Positions 1 to 10,171 of a DNA stretch of 64,000 bases are shown one piece after another; position 1 is the stretch's first letter, and every line of letters starts with the position of its first letter. The position numbers and the translations under genes were made by a program. The notes beneath the pieces were generated by a model. That model saw only the letters and a list, made by a program, of their open reading frames with translations. It made no database searches and had not been told where the DNA came from. The DNA comes from Streptomyces sp. NBC_00659 (GTDB lineage Bacteria; Actinomycetota; Actinomycetes; Streptomycetales; Streptomycetaceae): contig NZ_CP109031.1 in the NCBI RefSeq assembly GCF_036226925.1, positions 8,246,001-8,310,000 on the forward strand, read 5' to 3'.

Positions 1-2701
1 GCGTGTCCTTCGTGCCGAGCGTGAAGCGGCCCGGGTCGGAGAGGGTGTTGTCGTAGACGAAGAGCTGGGATCCGGCGAGGGCGCCGGGCGTGGCCGACTC
101 CTGGTGGACGAACAGGTCGTCCACATTCCGGCCCGGGTCGAGCGAGCCGCGGTGGACGGTGCGGTAGTCCTTCCAGGTCCGGCCGGAGGAGACCTCCGGG
201 GCCTGGAGCGCGGTGGCGCCGGTGCCGCTGGGGATCATGCTGCGGGCGGTGCCGTCGGTGGCGCGGCCGTGCGTGACGAGGTTGCCCGCGGTGTCGGGGA
301 GCAGGATGTCGGAGCGGGCGTCGCCGGTGGTGTCACCGAAGGCGACCGCGCCGTCCTTCCACGGGACGTAGAAGGCGTACGACTGGGTCTGCGAGGAGTT
401 GCCCGCCTCGTCCAGGACCCGGGCGTAGACGATGTTGGTGCCCCAGTGGGTGGGCTTGACGCTCAGCGAGCTGACGCTGAGCGCGCTGCCGGCCGGCGCG
501 CACTGCTTCTGGGCACCGGTGAGCTGCGGGTCGAAGCCCCACTCGACGCAGGCCAGTCCGGAGCTGCGCAGGCCCGTGCCCGGGCTCGGGTCGGAGGCGG
601 TGATCGGGAGGGAGCCCGTGTCGCCGAGGTGCAGCTCGGTGATCTGGCCGTTGCCGGCCGGCGGGAACTGGGTGGCCGGGTCGGTGAAGCGGCCGAACTC
701 CAGCACCGGCGGGGTCAGGTCGACCGCGAAGTGGCACGAGGTGGTGGAGGGGCCGCGCAGCAGGCCGTCGTCGCCGTGGACCGCCCAGCCGTAGTTGTGA
801 CCGTCCTCGATCGCGCCGAGCGGCACGGTGTACGTGGCGTCGGTGCCGGTGGCCACGAAGCCGGACCAGCCCGTGTTCACCGTGGCGCCCGTGTTGTGCT
901 CCCACATGTTCAGCCACTGGGTGAGCTGGCCCTGGTTCGGGCTGGAGACCTTGGACGCGATCGTGACCGTCGGGTTGGTGATCCAGCCGAACTGCTCGCC
1001 GGGCACGTCGCCGCAGGCCTGGGTGTCGCCCGCGACCACCCGGCGCGGGGCGGGAACGGTGCGCTGGTTCTCGGGGACACGCGGCGGGAAGTCGTACTCG
1101 GCACTGAGCACCGCGGTGTACGCGAACCGCTTGAACGCTATCTTGTCGCCCGTGCCCTCCTGCCCGGTCAGGGCGAAGGCGAGCGGGGTGCCGGTGTCGC
1201 GGATGCCGTCGCGCAGGGCCTTGGTGACGTCGAACTCGACGGGGATGTTGGCGTAGCAGTCACCGCTGTTGCCGTTGCCGCCGACGTCCTGGTTCTGGAT
1301 CCACTCACGGATCTGGTGGTTGCTCCACTTGACCGTGGAACCGAAGGCTCCGGCGCGGTAGAGGTGCACGGGGTACTTGGTGGTGCACGACCAGTCGGCG
1401 GAGAGGTACTGCTCCAGGCGCAGCTTCGCGTAGTTGACCGTCGCGCCCGCGTAGCCGTTCAGGTCGAACTCGTAGAGAGCGCGCTCGATGCCCTTGTCGG
1501 TCTCCCAGCCCTGGTAGCCCACTCCGGGCTTGTCCCGGTCGGAGGAGCCCGTGCGGTCGTAGTTGCCCGTGTCGTACGCCTGCTGGACCCAGGCGTGGTG
1601 CGACTTGCCGCGGCTGTCCACCGACCACGAGGGGTCGACGTAGATCGGGTACGCGGTGTCGGCGCCGTCGAGCAGCTCGGCACCGGGCGCCAGGGCGATC
1701 TCACCCGTGGCGGCCTTGCCGGGACCGGAGACCTTCGCGCCGGTCACCGGGATGCGGGCCACGGTGGCTCCGGCCCCGGGGCCGTCGGGGCTGCTCAGGT
1801 CGGCCCTGCCGCCGGTGGAGCCCACCGCGCCGGGGGCGGCGAGGGCGGCGTGGCGCGAGCGCTTGGCGGCGGGCTTGCGGGCCTCGCCGGCGGACCACAT
1901 CAGCGGGGCCGGGGCGCGGAAGACCGTGTTCTTGCCGGCTGCGGCGGTGAGGCTGCCGTCCTTGCCCTTCGCCAGGGTCAGGCCGTCCGTGACGGTGGGG
2001 AACGCCAGGTTCCGCACGGCCGGGTCGGCGGCCGCGGCCGGGGTGCGCAGGACCACGACGGTCGTGTAGCCGCCGTACTTGGTGGCGCTCACCTGGAGGT
2101 CCGTGTCCGGTGCCACGTTCTCGAAGAGCGCGTCGTTGCCCCTCAGCACGGGCTTGGGGAGCGGCCCCGGGAACGGCGAGGAGACGGCCAGCCGCTTGCC
2201 GTCCTCGGTGGTCATGGTGGCCAGCGGGCCGCTGCCGCCGCCGGAGATGACCAGGCCGGAGCTGGCGGCCCCGGGCGCGACGGTGCCGTCGGCACGGACG
2301 GCCAGGGTGTCGTCCAGGGCCTTCCAGCGGCCCTTGTCGTCCTTGGTGCGCTGCGGCAACACGTGGCTGTCGGTGCGCAGTCTGCGCTCGGGGGTGGCGA
2401 CCGTCGTCGCGAACTCCGTCGTCAGCTCGGTGACCGGAACGTCCTTGCCGGTCTTCGCCGCCAGCGCCCAGGCCTTCTCGATCACCGTACGCGCGGGCAC
2501 GTTTGACGGAGCGGCAGGCCTGCCGCCCGTGGTGGACGCCGCGGGCGCGGCCGACGGTCGCGGCGTCGTGGGAGCGTCCGGCACGGGCAACGGCGCGGCC
2601 TCCGCCGCATACGGAGTCGCCAGTAGCAGAACCGCCGAAACCCCTGCGGCCAGCCTGGCCGGAGCTCGCCGTCTCGAGCCGGCTCTTCGTGCGTTGGACA
2701 T
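1..2701 (-). CDS. Large secreted protein with DNRLRE-like and FG-GAP-like regions (C-terminus beyond window)
   Basis: An open frame runs leftward from an ATG at 2701 with no stop to the window edge (900 codons visible). It begins with an Arg-rich, Ala/Leu-rich Sec-type signal peptide ending near PYAAEA. Around residues 320-420 is a segment typical of DNRLRE-type modules in secreted actinobacterial proteins: an IYVDPSWS motif, then ERALYEFDLNGYAGATV and KLRLEQYLSADWSC. Near residue 780 is VAFGDTTGDARSDILLPD, an FG-GAP/VCBS-like calcium-loop motif. Such N-termini are common on RHS or polymorphic-toxin carrier proteins, and it is divergent from an RHS gene. Export and architecture are clear; function and length are unknown because the 3' end is missing. 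Confidence 0.8.
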   Translation of the reverse strand, partial: MSNARRAGSRRRAPARLAAGVSAVLLLATPYAAEAAPLPVPDAPTTPRPSAAPAASTTGGRPAAPSNVPARTVIEKAWALAAKTGKDVPVTELTTEFATTVATPERRLRTDSHVLPQRTKDDKGRWKALDDTLAVRADGTVAPGAASSGLVISGGGSGPLATMTTEDGKRLAVSSPFPGPLPKPVLRGNDALFENVAPDTDLQVSATKYGGYTTVVVLRTPAAAADPAVRNLAFPTVTDGLTLAKGKDGSLTAAAGKNTVFRAPAPLMWSAGEARKPAAKRSRHAALAAPGAVGSTGGRADLSSPDGPGAGATVARIPVTGAKVSGPGKAATGEIALAPGAELLDGADTAYPIYVDPSWSVDSRGKSHHAWVQQAYDTGNYDRTGSSDRDKPGVGYQGWETDKGIERALYEFDLNGYAGATVNYAKLRLEQYLSADWSCTTKYPVHLYRAGAFGSTVKWSNHQIREWIQNQDVGGNGNSGDCYANIPVEFDVTKALRDGIRDTGTPLAFALTGQEGTGDKIAFKRFAYTAVLSAEYDFPPRVPENQRTVPAPRRVVAGDTQACGDVPGEQFGWITNPTVTIASKVSSPNQGQLTQWLNMWEHNTGATVNTGWSGFVATGTDATYTVPLGAIEDGHNYGWAVHGDDGLLRGPSTTSCHFAVDLTPPVLEFGRFTDPATQFPPAGNGQITELHLGDTGSLPITASDPSPGTGLRSSGLACVEWGFDPQLTGAQKQCAPAGSALSVSSLSVKPTHWGTNIVYARVLDEAGNSSQTQSYAFYVPWKDGAVAFGDTTGDARSDILLPDTAGNLVTHGRATDGTARSMIPSGTGATALQAPEVSSGRTWKDYRTVHRGSLDPGRNVDDLFVHQESATPGALAGSQLFVYDNTLSDPGRFTLGTKDT

Positions 2702-2975
2702 GCGAGTGCCCACTCCCCCCATACAGGTACGACCGGGGCCGTCCGGTCCCGGATCGGGGCACTGTGGCAGGAACCCGCATCATGATCAAAGTCCGGAGCG
2801 GTCGATTCCGCCCCTCCTGCCAGAAGTCGTCAGCAATTGGTCACGGGGTGACTTTTCCCACCTGCCTCCAAAAGCGACCGCACAATGACTTGACCCTCAA
2901 TTGGCTGATACGTTCACGCGCTTGAGCCGGTGATCATCCGGATCAACGGCGTCCAGTTCAGCGGGGGGATGAGCG
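2702..2975. promoter_or_regulatory. Divergent promoter region between two giant secreted-protein genes
   Basis: This 274-bp gap separates the starts of two outward-facing genes and is visibly AT-richer than its surroundings, for example around 2820-2925. A TTGACC at 2891-2896 could be a -35 element for either side, but I could not pair it with a convincing -10. A G-run just before 2969 can serve as ribosome binding site for the ATG at 2976. No operator palindrome stood out. Confidence 0.5.
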
Positions 2976-5900
2976 ATGCCGCACACCGGCATGCACAATT
3001 CTCGGCGACACCACTGGAGACGGGTGACCGTCCCGATGGTGCTCGCTTTGGCCACATCACTTCTGGCGATACCGCCGGCGGGCGCGGCGACGCCCGACTT
3101 CGACACGGTCTGGCGGCCGCCCAAGACACCGCTGCCGCGCACGGCGTCCGTACCGCTCAAGCGGAAGGCCCCGGCCAAGCCGGCCAAGCCGCCGCGCCCG
3201 GTGCCCGGACGGGCGGCCATCGCGCCCGTCGCTCCGGTGACCCGGCTCGTCGGGACGGCCCGGACGACTACGAAGGGCCAGGCCCGGGCCGGGGCCCTGC
3301 CGGTCTGGGTCTCCCTCGCCGGCAAGGGCGCCAAGGGCGCGCCGCCCGCCGTCACCGTCGTCCGCAACGACGCGGCGACCGCCCGCAAGGCGGGCGTCGA
3401 CGGACTGCTCTTCACCCTGACCGCCGACCGCGCCGCCCAGGGCACCGGCACCCGCACGCCGATGACGGTCGGGCTCGACATGGCCGCCCTCCAGAAGGCG
3501 ACCGCCGGCCGGTTCGCCTCGCGGGGCCGCCTGGTGACCCTGCCCGCCTGCGCGGCGACCACGCCCCAGATAGCGGCCTGCCGAGTCCACACCCCGCTCG
3601 TCATGCGCGTCGACAAGGCGACCGGACGGCTCGCGGCCGACGTGGCCGTACCGGCGGCAAGAACACCCGTCGCGGCCGGCAAGCGGTCGGCCGCCCCGTC
3701 CGGGTTCGCCGCCTCCGCCGGGACGGCGGCCCCGCTGCTGCTCGCCGCCGACACCGAGGCGAAGGGCGGTGGCGGTGACTACACCGCCACCGCGCTCACC
3801 CCCTCCTCGGCGTGGGCGTCCGGCAACGCCTCGGGCTCGCTGACGTACGACTACGCGCTGCAGGTGCCCACCGCGCTCGGCGGCGCGGCACCGGACCTCA
3901 CGCTGAAGTACGACTCGTCCTCGGTGGACGGCCGTACCTCGGCCACCAACGCCCAGGCCTCGTGGATCGGCGACGGCTGGGACCTCAACCCCGGCTTCAT
4001 CGAGCGCACGTACAAGGTCTGCGACAAGGCCGGCATCAAGGACTCCGGCGACCTGTGCTGGTCCGGGTACAACGCCTCGCTCTCTCTCGGCGTGCACTCC
4101 GGACCGCTGGTCCGGGTGGCGACCTCCGCTGCGGCGACGGACGCCGCGACCGGCGTCTGGCGCCTGAAGAACGACGACGGCACCCGGGTCGAGTTCGGCT
4201 CGGGCGCGGCCAACGGCGTGCGCGACGGCGCCTACGCCAAAGTCACCGATCCGACCGGCACCATCTACTACTTCGGCATCAACCACCTGCCCGGCGGCGA
4301 CAAGACGGACCCGGCGACCAACTCGGTCTCCAGCGTGCCCGTCTACTCGCCCAAGAGCGGCGACCCCTGCTACGACTCCGCCAAGGGCAACACTTCCCAG
4401 TGCCTGATGTGGCAGCGTCTCTCCCTCGACCACGTCGTGGACCCGAACGGGAATCTCACCACCTATACCTGGGCGCCCGAGACGAACTGGTACAAGCGCG
4501 GCGCCGGCCAGAACAGCGGCAACGGCACGCTGACCGCGTACACCCGCGCCACCACCCTCGCCTCGGTGAAGTACGGCCAGAAGCTCGACGAGCAGGTGGC
4601 CGCCAAGGGCACGCTGCAGCCCGCCTCCCGGGTGACCTTCACGGTCCTGGAGCGCTGCGAGAACGCCGCGACCTGCGATCCCTCGCAGCGCACCTCGGCG
4701 AACAGCACCAACTGGCCCGACGTGCCCATCGACCAGGAGTGCAAGTCCAGCGGCACCTGCAACCGGTACGCGCCCACCTACTTCACCACGAAGCGGCTGG
4801 CCTCCGTGCTGACCGAGGTGCGGGTCGGCGGCGTCTGGAAGAGCGTCGACTCGTACGACCTGAAGCACTCCTTCCCGAACCCCCTGGACGCCACCAGCCA
4901 GAAGGTCCTGTGGCTGGACTCGATCCTGCGCACCGGCCTGACCGAGACGCCCAGCGCGCCGCTGCCGCCGGTGAAGTTCACCCCCATCATGCTGGCCAAC
5001 CGAGTCGACGGCACCAACGTGGTCCCCGCGCCGCCGATCATGAACCGGCCGCGCATCCAGCAGATCGCCAACGAGACCGGCGGCGTCCTCAACGTCGACT
5101 ACAACCTGCCCGCGTGCTCCCGCGTCAACAACGTGATGCCGACGGCGGAGGACGACAACACGCTCGCCTGCTACCCGGTGCGCTGGCTGCCGCCGGGCTC
5201 GGCCTCCGGCGCGACCCCGGTCCTCGACTGGTTCAACCACCACACGGTCAAGTCCCTGACCGAGAACGACGCGGCGACCGACGCCCCGCAGAAGATCACC
5301 GCCTTCACGTACGGCCCGGCCGGCTGGCACCGCGACGACAGCCAGTTCACCGAGTCCGACGCCCGTACCTGGGGCGAGTTCCGCGGCTTCGCGACGGTCA
5401 CCGTCACCACGGGCAGCGGCAACGACGGCCCCAAGGCCCAGGTGCGGACCACGTACCGGCAGGGCATGAGCGGCGACACCCGCAAGAACGGGACCAGCCG
5501 CACCGCCACCTTCAGCGACGCCCTCGGCCGTTCGGTCACCGACCACGAATGGCTCTCGGGCCAGGTCCTGCAGACGGAGACCTTCGACCAGGCGGGCGGC
5601 TCGGTCGCCGCCCACACCGTCACCGCCGTCAGCGGTGAGGACGACACGGCCACACAGTCCCGCGGCACGGGTCTGCCCGACCTGGTCGCCCGGGTGCCCT
5701 TCACCACCAGGACGGACACCACCAGCTCCAAGAAGGCCGACGGCACCTGGTCCACGGCCACCAAGACCACGGTCACGGACGCCGCGAACGGCAACCGGCC
5801 GCTGACCGAACTCGACCAGGCCGACGGCACCGAGGACATCTGCACCCGCTCGTCGTACGCCGCCGGACCCGACGCGCAGCGCACCAACCTCGTCTCCGAG

Positions 5901-8900
5901 ACCCTGAAGGTCTCCGGGGCGAAGGCGTGCACCGCCGCCGCCACGGCCGCGAACACCGTCGAGCACAAGCGTGTCCTGTTCGACGGCAAGCCCTTCGGGC
6001 AGGCCGGCACCGCGGGCAACCCGACCTCCACCGAGGAGCTGGCGCAGTACGAGGGTGACGGTTCCGCCCAGTTCACCACCGGCAAGGTCAGCACCTACGA
6101 CGGTTACGGCCGGGTCCTGTCGGTCACCGACCCGACGCGTACGGACGCCCAGCACACCGGCGGTTCGGTGACCCGCACCACCTTCAGCCCCGCCACCGGC
6201 GAGCTGCCGTCCTCGTCGACCTCGTCGGCCTCGGCCCCCGGCCAGCCGTCCACGGTCACGTGGGACACCGTCAGGACCCTGGACCCGCGCCGCGGGCTCC
6301 CGCTGACGGAGACCGACCCCAATGGCAAGGTCACGACCCTGCGGTACGACGGGCTCGGCCGGCTGACCGCCGTCTGGCGTCCCGGGCGCGTCCCGGCCAC
6401 CGAGCCGAACGCCGACATGACGTTCGGCTACGCGATCTCCCAGAAGGCCGGCACCCCGTCGGCGGTGACCACCTCCTCCCTGAAGAAGGACGGCACCACT
6501 CCGGTCTACCTGAAGAGCATCAACATCCTCGACGGGTTCGGCCGCGACCGGCAGACCCAGGACTCCCCGAAGAACCCCGCGTACTCGGGCCGTCTGATCA
6601 GCGACAACCTCTACGACTCCCAGGGCCGCGTCCGGGTGGAGAACTCCCCCTGGTACAACAACGACTCGGGCCCGTCCGGCACCCTCGTGAGCGCGGCGGA
6701 GTCCTCGATCCCCTCCCAGTCCCGCACGGCCTACGACGGCCGGGGCCGCGCCACCGTGGTGTCCGCCTGGTCCCTGGGCACCGAGCAGAGCCGCACCACC
6801 ACCGCCTACCCAGGCGTCGACCGTACCGACACCGTGCCGCCGGCCGGCTCCTGGCCGAGCAGCGTGCTGCTCGACGCCCGCGGTCGCACCACGGCCCGCT
6901 GGCAGTACCGCACCCCGACCGTGACGGGCAGCGCCGCCGACGCGACCGTGTCGACGTACACGTACACGGCTGATGGCAAGCCCGCCACGCGCAAGGACGC
7001 CGCGGGCAACACCTGGTCCTACGGGTACGACGTCCGCGGGCGGCAGGTGGAGGCCACCGAGCCGGACACAGGCAGCACCACGCAGACGTACGACGCCGCC
7101 GGGCGCCTGGCCACGTCCAAGGACGGCCGCGGTAGGACCCTGGTCCGCACGTACGACCTGGCGGACCGGCAGACCGGCCTGTACGACGGCACGGTGAGCG
7201 GCGTCAAGCAGCTCGTCGGCTGGACGTACGACTCGGTGACCAACGGCAAGGGCAGGCCTGCCTCGTCCACCCGCTACGTCGGCGGCACCGGAGGCCAGGC
7301 CTACACCAACGCCGTCACCGGGTACGACAACGCCTACCGCGCGACCGGCATGCGGATCAGCATCCCCGGCAGCGAGATCGGCCAGACCGGCACCTTCACG
7401 TACACGGCGGCCAGCACGTTCGACAAGCTGACCGGCGAGCGCAAGACCGCGCTGCTGCCGGCCGTCGGCGGCCTCCCGGTCGACGACATGAACTACTGGC
7501 ACAACGACCACGGCCAGCTGTACAAGTACGCCGGCGCGACCACGTACGACGTGCAGACGGAGTACGACGCCTTCGGCCGGGTGATCCGCTCGACGGTCAA
7601 CCCGTTCGAGAAGCAGGTCGTCACCACCCTGGACTACGACCAGGGCAGCGGGCGGCTGAAGGGCCAACTGCTGGACAAGCAGACCTCCGTCACCGGGGCC
7701 GTCCAGCAGACCTCGTACACCTACGACAAGTCCGGCCGCATCACCTCGGTCACCAACACGCCGGACAACATCCCGGCCGCGCGCGACCGGGAGTGCTTCA
7801 CGCTGGACCACCTCGGCCGGATGACGGCGGCCTGGACCGACAAGGGCGGCCTGACCGCTCCCGGCGCGGGCCAGACCTCCGACCAGGGCGCCTGCGCCAA
7901 CACCACCCCGTCGGCCGCCACGGTCGGCGGAGGCAACCCCTACTGGCACGAGTTCTCGTACGACGTGACGGGCAACCGCACGGTGTTCGTCAGCAAGGAC
8001 CTGACCGGGGACACCACCAAGGACGTCACCACCACGCAGGGCTACCCGGCCGCCGACACCGTCAACAACGGTGCGGGCAAAGGCGGTCCGCACGCGCTGA
8101 CCTCCAGCACCACCAAGACCGGCAGCACGGTCAACAAGGCGGGCAGCAATCGCTACGACGGCTCCGGCAACCCGGTCGACCAGTACACGTCGAAGACCGG
8201 CACCACCGGCATCACGTGGACCCCGGACAACCGGATGGACACCCTCACGCAGGCCATCGCCATCACCGGCGTCGGCGGCAAGTGCCTCGACGTCCAGGGC
8301 GCGAGCTCCGCGAACGGGCAGCCGATCCAGATCTACACCTGCAACTCGGGCGGCGGCCAGCGGTACTCGCTCACCGGCGACGTGCTCAAGGTGTTCAACA
8401 AGTGCGTGACCGCGATGGGCACCACGGCCGGCTCGGCGATCCAGAACCAGCCCTGTGACGGCTCGGCCGCGCAGACCTGGAACCGGCGCGCCGACGGCAC
8501 CCTGTACAACCCGGCGTCGGGGCGTTGCATCGGGGTTCCCGGTGACGTCGCCACCAACAGCGTGGACGTACTCCTCGCCGACTGCGGCAGCCCGGTCCCG
8601 GCCGGCCAGAAGTGGACGGCCTCGGACCGCACGACCTCGTACGTGTACGACGCGAACGGGGACCCGATCGTCCGCCGCAGCCCGGGGAAGACCACGGTCA
8701 CCCTCGGCGAGGACGAGCTGACGTACGACACGGTCGCCAGGACCCTGACCGGCACCCGCTACTACCCGATCCCCGGCGGTCTCACCATGGTCCGCGTGGG
8801 CGCGGGCGGCCTGACCATCCAGCAGGCCGACCACCACGGCTCGGGCGTCCTGACCATCGACGGGGACACCCTCGCGGTCACCCGCCGGGCGATGGACACC

Positions 8901-9905
8901 TTCGGCAACCCGCGCGGCACCCAGCCGGCGGCGGGCGTCTGGGGCGGCCAGAAGGGCTTCGTCGGCGGCACCAAGGACGACAACACCGGACTGACGTTCC
9001 TCGGCGCCCGTCAGTACGACCCGGCGTCGGGCCGCTTCCTCAACCCGGACCCGGTCATCGACCCGGACGACCCGCAGCAGTGGAACGGCTACGCATACAG
9101 CGGCAGCAACCCGGTGAACGCCAAGGACGACACCGGCATGTTCTGCGACGGCTGCAGCGCCAACGCCGACAACTCGGCGTGGGACCCCTCCCACGGCCCG
9201 GGCTGCACCGTCGACACCTGCTACGACACGGACGGCAACGAGCTGTACAGCACCGTCAGGCGCCGTCACGACGACGGCAGACTGGTGCCGTGGCGCAGCG
9301 GGAACGGAGGCTGGGGCAACGGCGCTCGCTGGCGGCAGCAGTCGAAGGCGGACCACGACGCGGTGATCCAGCTGCGGCAGTTCATCGTCCTGGCCAAGGG
9401 GTCGAACCTGCCGGTGTTCGCCAGGACGCTCGAGCACTACCTCGGCAACTCGGGTGAGGACTTCCGGATCAGCCCGGACGAGGTGGACTCCCTGATGGAC
9501 GCGGCGGGTGTCGCGGAGAGCCTCGACGGCACCCTGTTCCAGGCGTTCAAGGCCGCCGAGAACTCCGCCGCCGGAATGGCGGAGCGGCACGACTTCGACT
9601 CCGGCTGGCAGAACGCCGCGGCGGGTCCGGCCTCGCCCGACTGGTACCTGGCCGTCCGCGGTCTGCAGTACCGGGTGACCGGTTCGGTCGAGAAGGGCAA
9701 CGTCTCGTACCAGGTCCAGGTCTTCAAGGACTGGAACTTCGACTACGACGAGGAGATCAAGATCCCGACCGTGGGGAAGGTGGACTTCGGTCCGTACGCC
9801 TCCCTGCACGCGATGGGAATGGCCCAGGAGTACGAGGTGCGCGGGCGCGGCAACGTCCACAGCGTCAACGGGTACACCGACGGGCTCGGCTGGGGTCGTC
9901 GCTGA
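2976..9905 (+). CDS. Secreted RHS/YD-repeat protein with ricin-type lectin insert and variable C-terminal tail (putative polymorphic toxin)
   Basis: This is a 2309-residue exported protein. The first ~40 residues form a signal peptide (two Arg-rich patches, then VPMVLALATSLLAI). Residues ~265-350 (SLTYDYALQVPTALGG, SWIGDGWDLNPGFIERTY) resemble the SpvB/TcB-like N-terminal region. Dozens of YD-type repeats (YDxxGR, YTYDKSGRITSV) fill ~1040-2000. They are interrupted at ~1760-1885 by a ricin-B-like module (GGKCLDVQGASSANGQPIQIY, then NKCVT and GRCIGV). The RHS core closes with LGARQYDPASGRFLNPDPV near 2015, followed by SNPVNAKDDTG. The last ~245 residues are unlike the repeats and contain FKDWNFDYDEE. 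By analogy with RHS toxins the tail is the effector; its family is not recognised. A strong terminator follows, and no obvious immunity gene is adjacent. Confidence 0.9.
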   Translation: MPHTGMHNSRRHHWRRVTVPMVLALATSLLAIPPAGAATPDFDTVWRPPKTPLPRTASVPLKRKAPAKPAKPPRPVPGRAAIAPVAPVTRLVGTARTTTKGQARAGALPVWVSLAGKGAKGAPPAVTVVRNDAATARKAGVDGLLFTLTADRAAQGTGTRTPMTVGLDMAALQKATAGRFASRGRLVTLPACAATTPQIAACRVHTPLVMRVDKATGRLAADVAVPAARTPVAAGKRSAAPSGFAASAGTAAPLLLAADTEAKGGGGDYTATALTPSSAWASGNASGSLTYDYALQVPTALGGAAPDLTLKYDSSSVDGRTSATNAQASWIGDGWDLNPGFIERTYKVCDKAGIKDSGDLCWSGYNASLSLGVHSGPLVRVATSAAATDAATGVWRLKNDDGTRVEFGSGAANGVRDGAYAKVTDPTGTIYYFGINHLPGGDKTDPATNSVSSVPVYSPKSGDPCYDSAKGNTSQCLMWQRLSLDHVVDPNGNLTTYTWAPETNWYKRGAGQNSGNGTLTAYTRATTLASVKYGQKLDEQVAAKGTLQPASRVTFTVLERCENAATCDPSQRTSANSTNWPDVPIDQECKSSGTCNRYAPTYFTTKRLASVLTEVRVGGVWKSVDSYDLKHSFPNPLDATSQKVLWLDSILRTGLTETPSAPLPPVKFTPIMLANRVDGTNVVPAPPIMNRPRIQQIANETGGVLNVDYNLPACSRVNNVMPTAEDDNTLACYPVRWLPPGSASGATPVLDWFNHHTVKSLTENDAATDAPQKITAFTYGPAGWHRDDSQFTESDARTWGEFRGFATVTVTTGSGNDGPKAQVRTTYRQGMSGDTRKNGTSRTATFSDALGRSVTDHEWLSGQVLQTETFDQAGGSVAAHTVTAVSGEDDTATQSRGTGLPDLVARVPFTTRTDTTSSKKADGTWSTATKTTVTDAANGNRPLTELDQADGTEDICTRSSYAAGPDAQRTNLVSETLKVSGAKACTAAATAANTVEHKRVLFDGKPFGQAGTAGNPTSTEELAQYEGDGSAQFTTGKVSTYDGYGRVLSVTDPTRTDAQHTGGSVTRTTFSPATGELPSSSTSSASAPGQPSTVTWDTVRTLDPRRGLPLTETDPNGKVTTLRYDGLGRLTAVWRPGRVPATEPNADMTFGYAISQKAGTPSAVTTSSLKKDGTTPVYLKSINILDGFGRDRQTQDSPKNPAYSGRLISDNLYDSQGRVRVENSPWYNNDSGPSGTLVSAAESSIPSQSRTAYDGRGRATVVSAWSLGTEQSRTTTAYPGVDRTDTVPPAGSWPSSVLLDARGRTTARWQYRTPTVTGSAADATVSTYTYTADGKPATRKDAAGNTWSYGYDVRGRQVEATEPDTGSTTQTYDAAGRLATSKDGRGRTLVRTYDLADRQTGLYDGTVSGVKQLVGWTYDSVTNGKGRPASSTRYVGGTGGQAYTNAVTGYDNAYRATGMRISIPGSEIGQTGTFTYTAASTFDKLTGERKTALLPAVGGLPVDDMNYWHNDHGQLYKYAGATTYDVQTEYDAFGRVIRSTVNPFEKQVVTTLDYDQGSGRLKGQLLDKQTSVTGAVQQTSYTYDKSGRITSVTNTPDNIPAARDRECFTLDHLGRMTAAWTDKGGLTAPGAGQTSDQGACANTTPSAATVGGGNPYWHEFSYDVTGNRTVFVSKDLTGDTTKDVTTTQGYPAADTVNNGAGKGGPHALTSSTTKTGSTVNKAGSNRYDGSGNPVDQYTSKTGTTGITWTPDNRMDTLTQAIAITGVGGKCLDVQGASSANGQPIQIYTCNSGGGQRYSLTGDVLKVFNKCVTAMGTTAGSAIQNQPCDGSAAQTWNRRADGTLYNPASGRCIGVPGDVATNSVDVLLADCGSPVPAGQKWTASDRTTSYVYDANGDPIVRRSPGKTTVTLGEDELTYDTVARTLTGTRYYPIPGGLTMVRVGAGGLTIQQADHHGSGVLTIDGDTLAVTRRAMDTFGNPRGTQPAAGVWGGQKGFVGGTKDDNTGLTFLGARQYDPASGRFLNPDPVIDPDDPQQWNGYAYSGSNPVNAKDDTGMFCDGCSANADNSAWDPSHGPGCTVDTCYDTDGNELYSTVRRRHDDGRLVPWRSGNGGWGNGARWRQQSKADHDAVIQLRQFIVLAKGSNLPVFARTLEHYLGNSGEDFRISPDEVDSLMDAAGVAESLDGTLFQAFKAAENSAAGMAERHDFDSGWQNAAAGPASPDWYLAVRGLQYRVTGSVEKGNVSYQVQVFKDWNFDYDEEIKIPTVGKVDFGPYASLHAMGMAQEYEVRGRGNVHSVNGYTDGLGWGRR

Positions 9906-9913
9906 CGCCACCC

Positions 9914-9950
9914 GGAAGGCCCCGACCACATCCAGTGGTCGGGGCCTTCC
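9914..9950 (+). terminator. Rho-independent terminator of the RHS gene
   Basis: Perfect 16-bp arms at 9914-9929 and 9935-9950 with a 5-nt loop, followed by a C/T-rich tract (cccttttccc), lie directly downstream of the RHS stop codon. Confidence 0.85.
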
Positions 9951-10171
9951 CCCTTTTCCCGCCGCTCCCGCACGAGGTGCCGCCGGCCGCCGAACCTGCC
10001 TGCCGCACTGCCGGTCCGGCGGGTTCCGCGTTCCTGGCCTGGGCGCAGCGAGGGCCGTGGTGGCCTCTTCGCCCACCCCGTCCGGAGGAACTGCGATGCC
10101 CTCGGCCGACGTACTGGACGACGGGGCCGCCATGCACCCGGCGCCTCTGGTGTGCTGATGCGCATGGAGCT

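Noticed and set aside
3057..10133. Very long open frame antisense to the RHS gene
   Set aside because: Its translation is low-complexity Arg/Gly/Ala/Val, mirrors GC-rich third positions of the sense gene and contains no domain; a codon-bias artefact.
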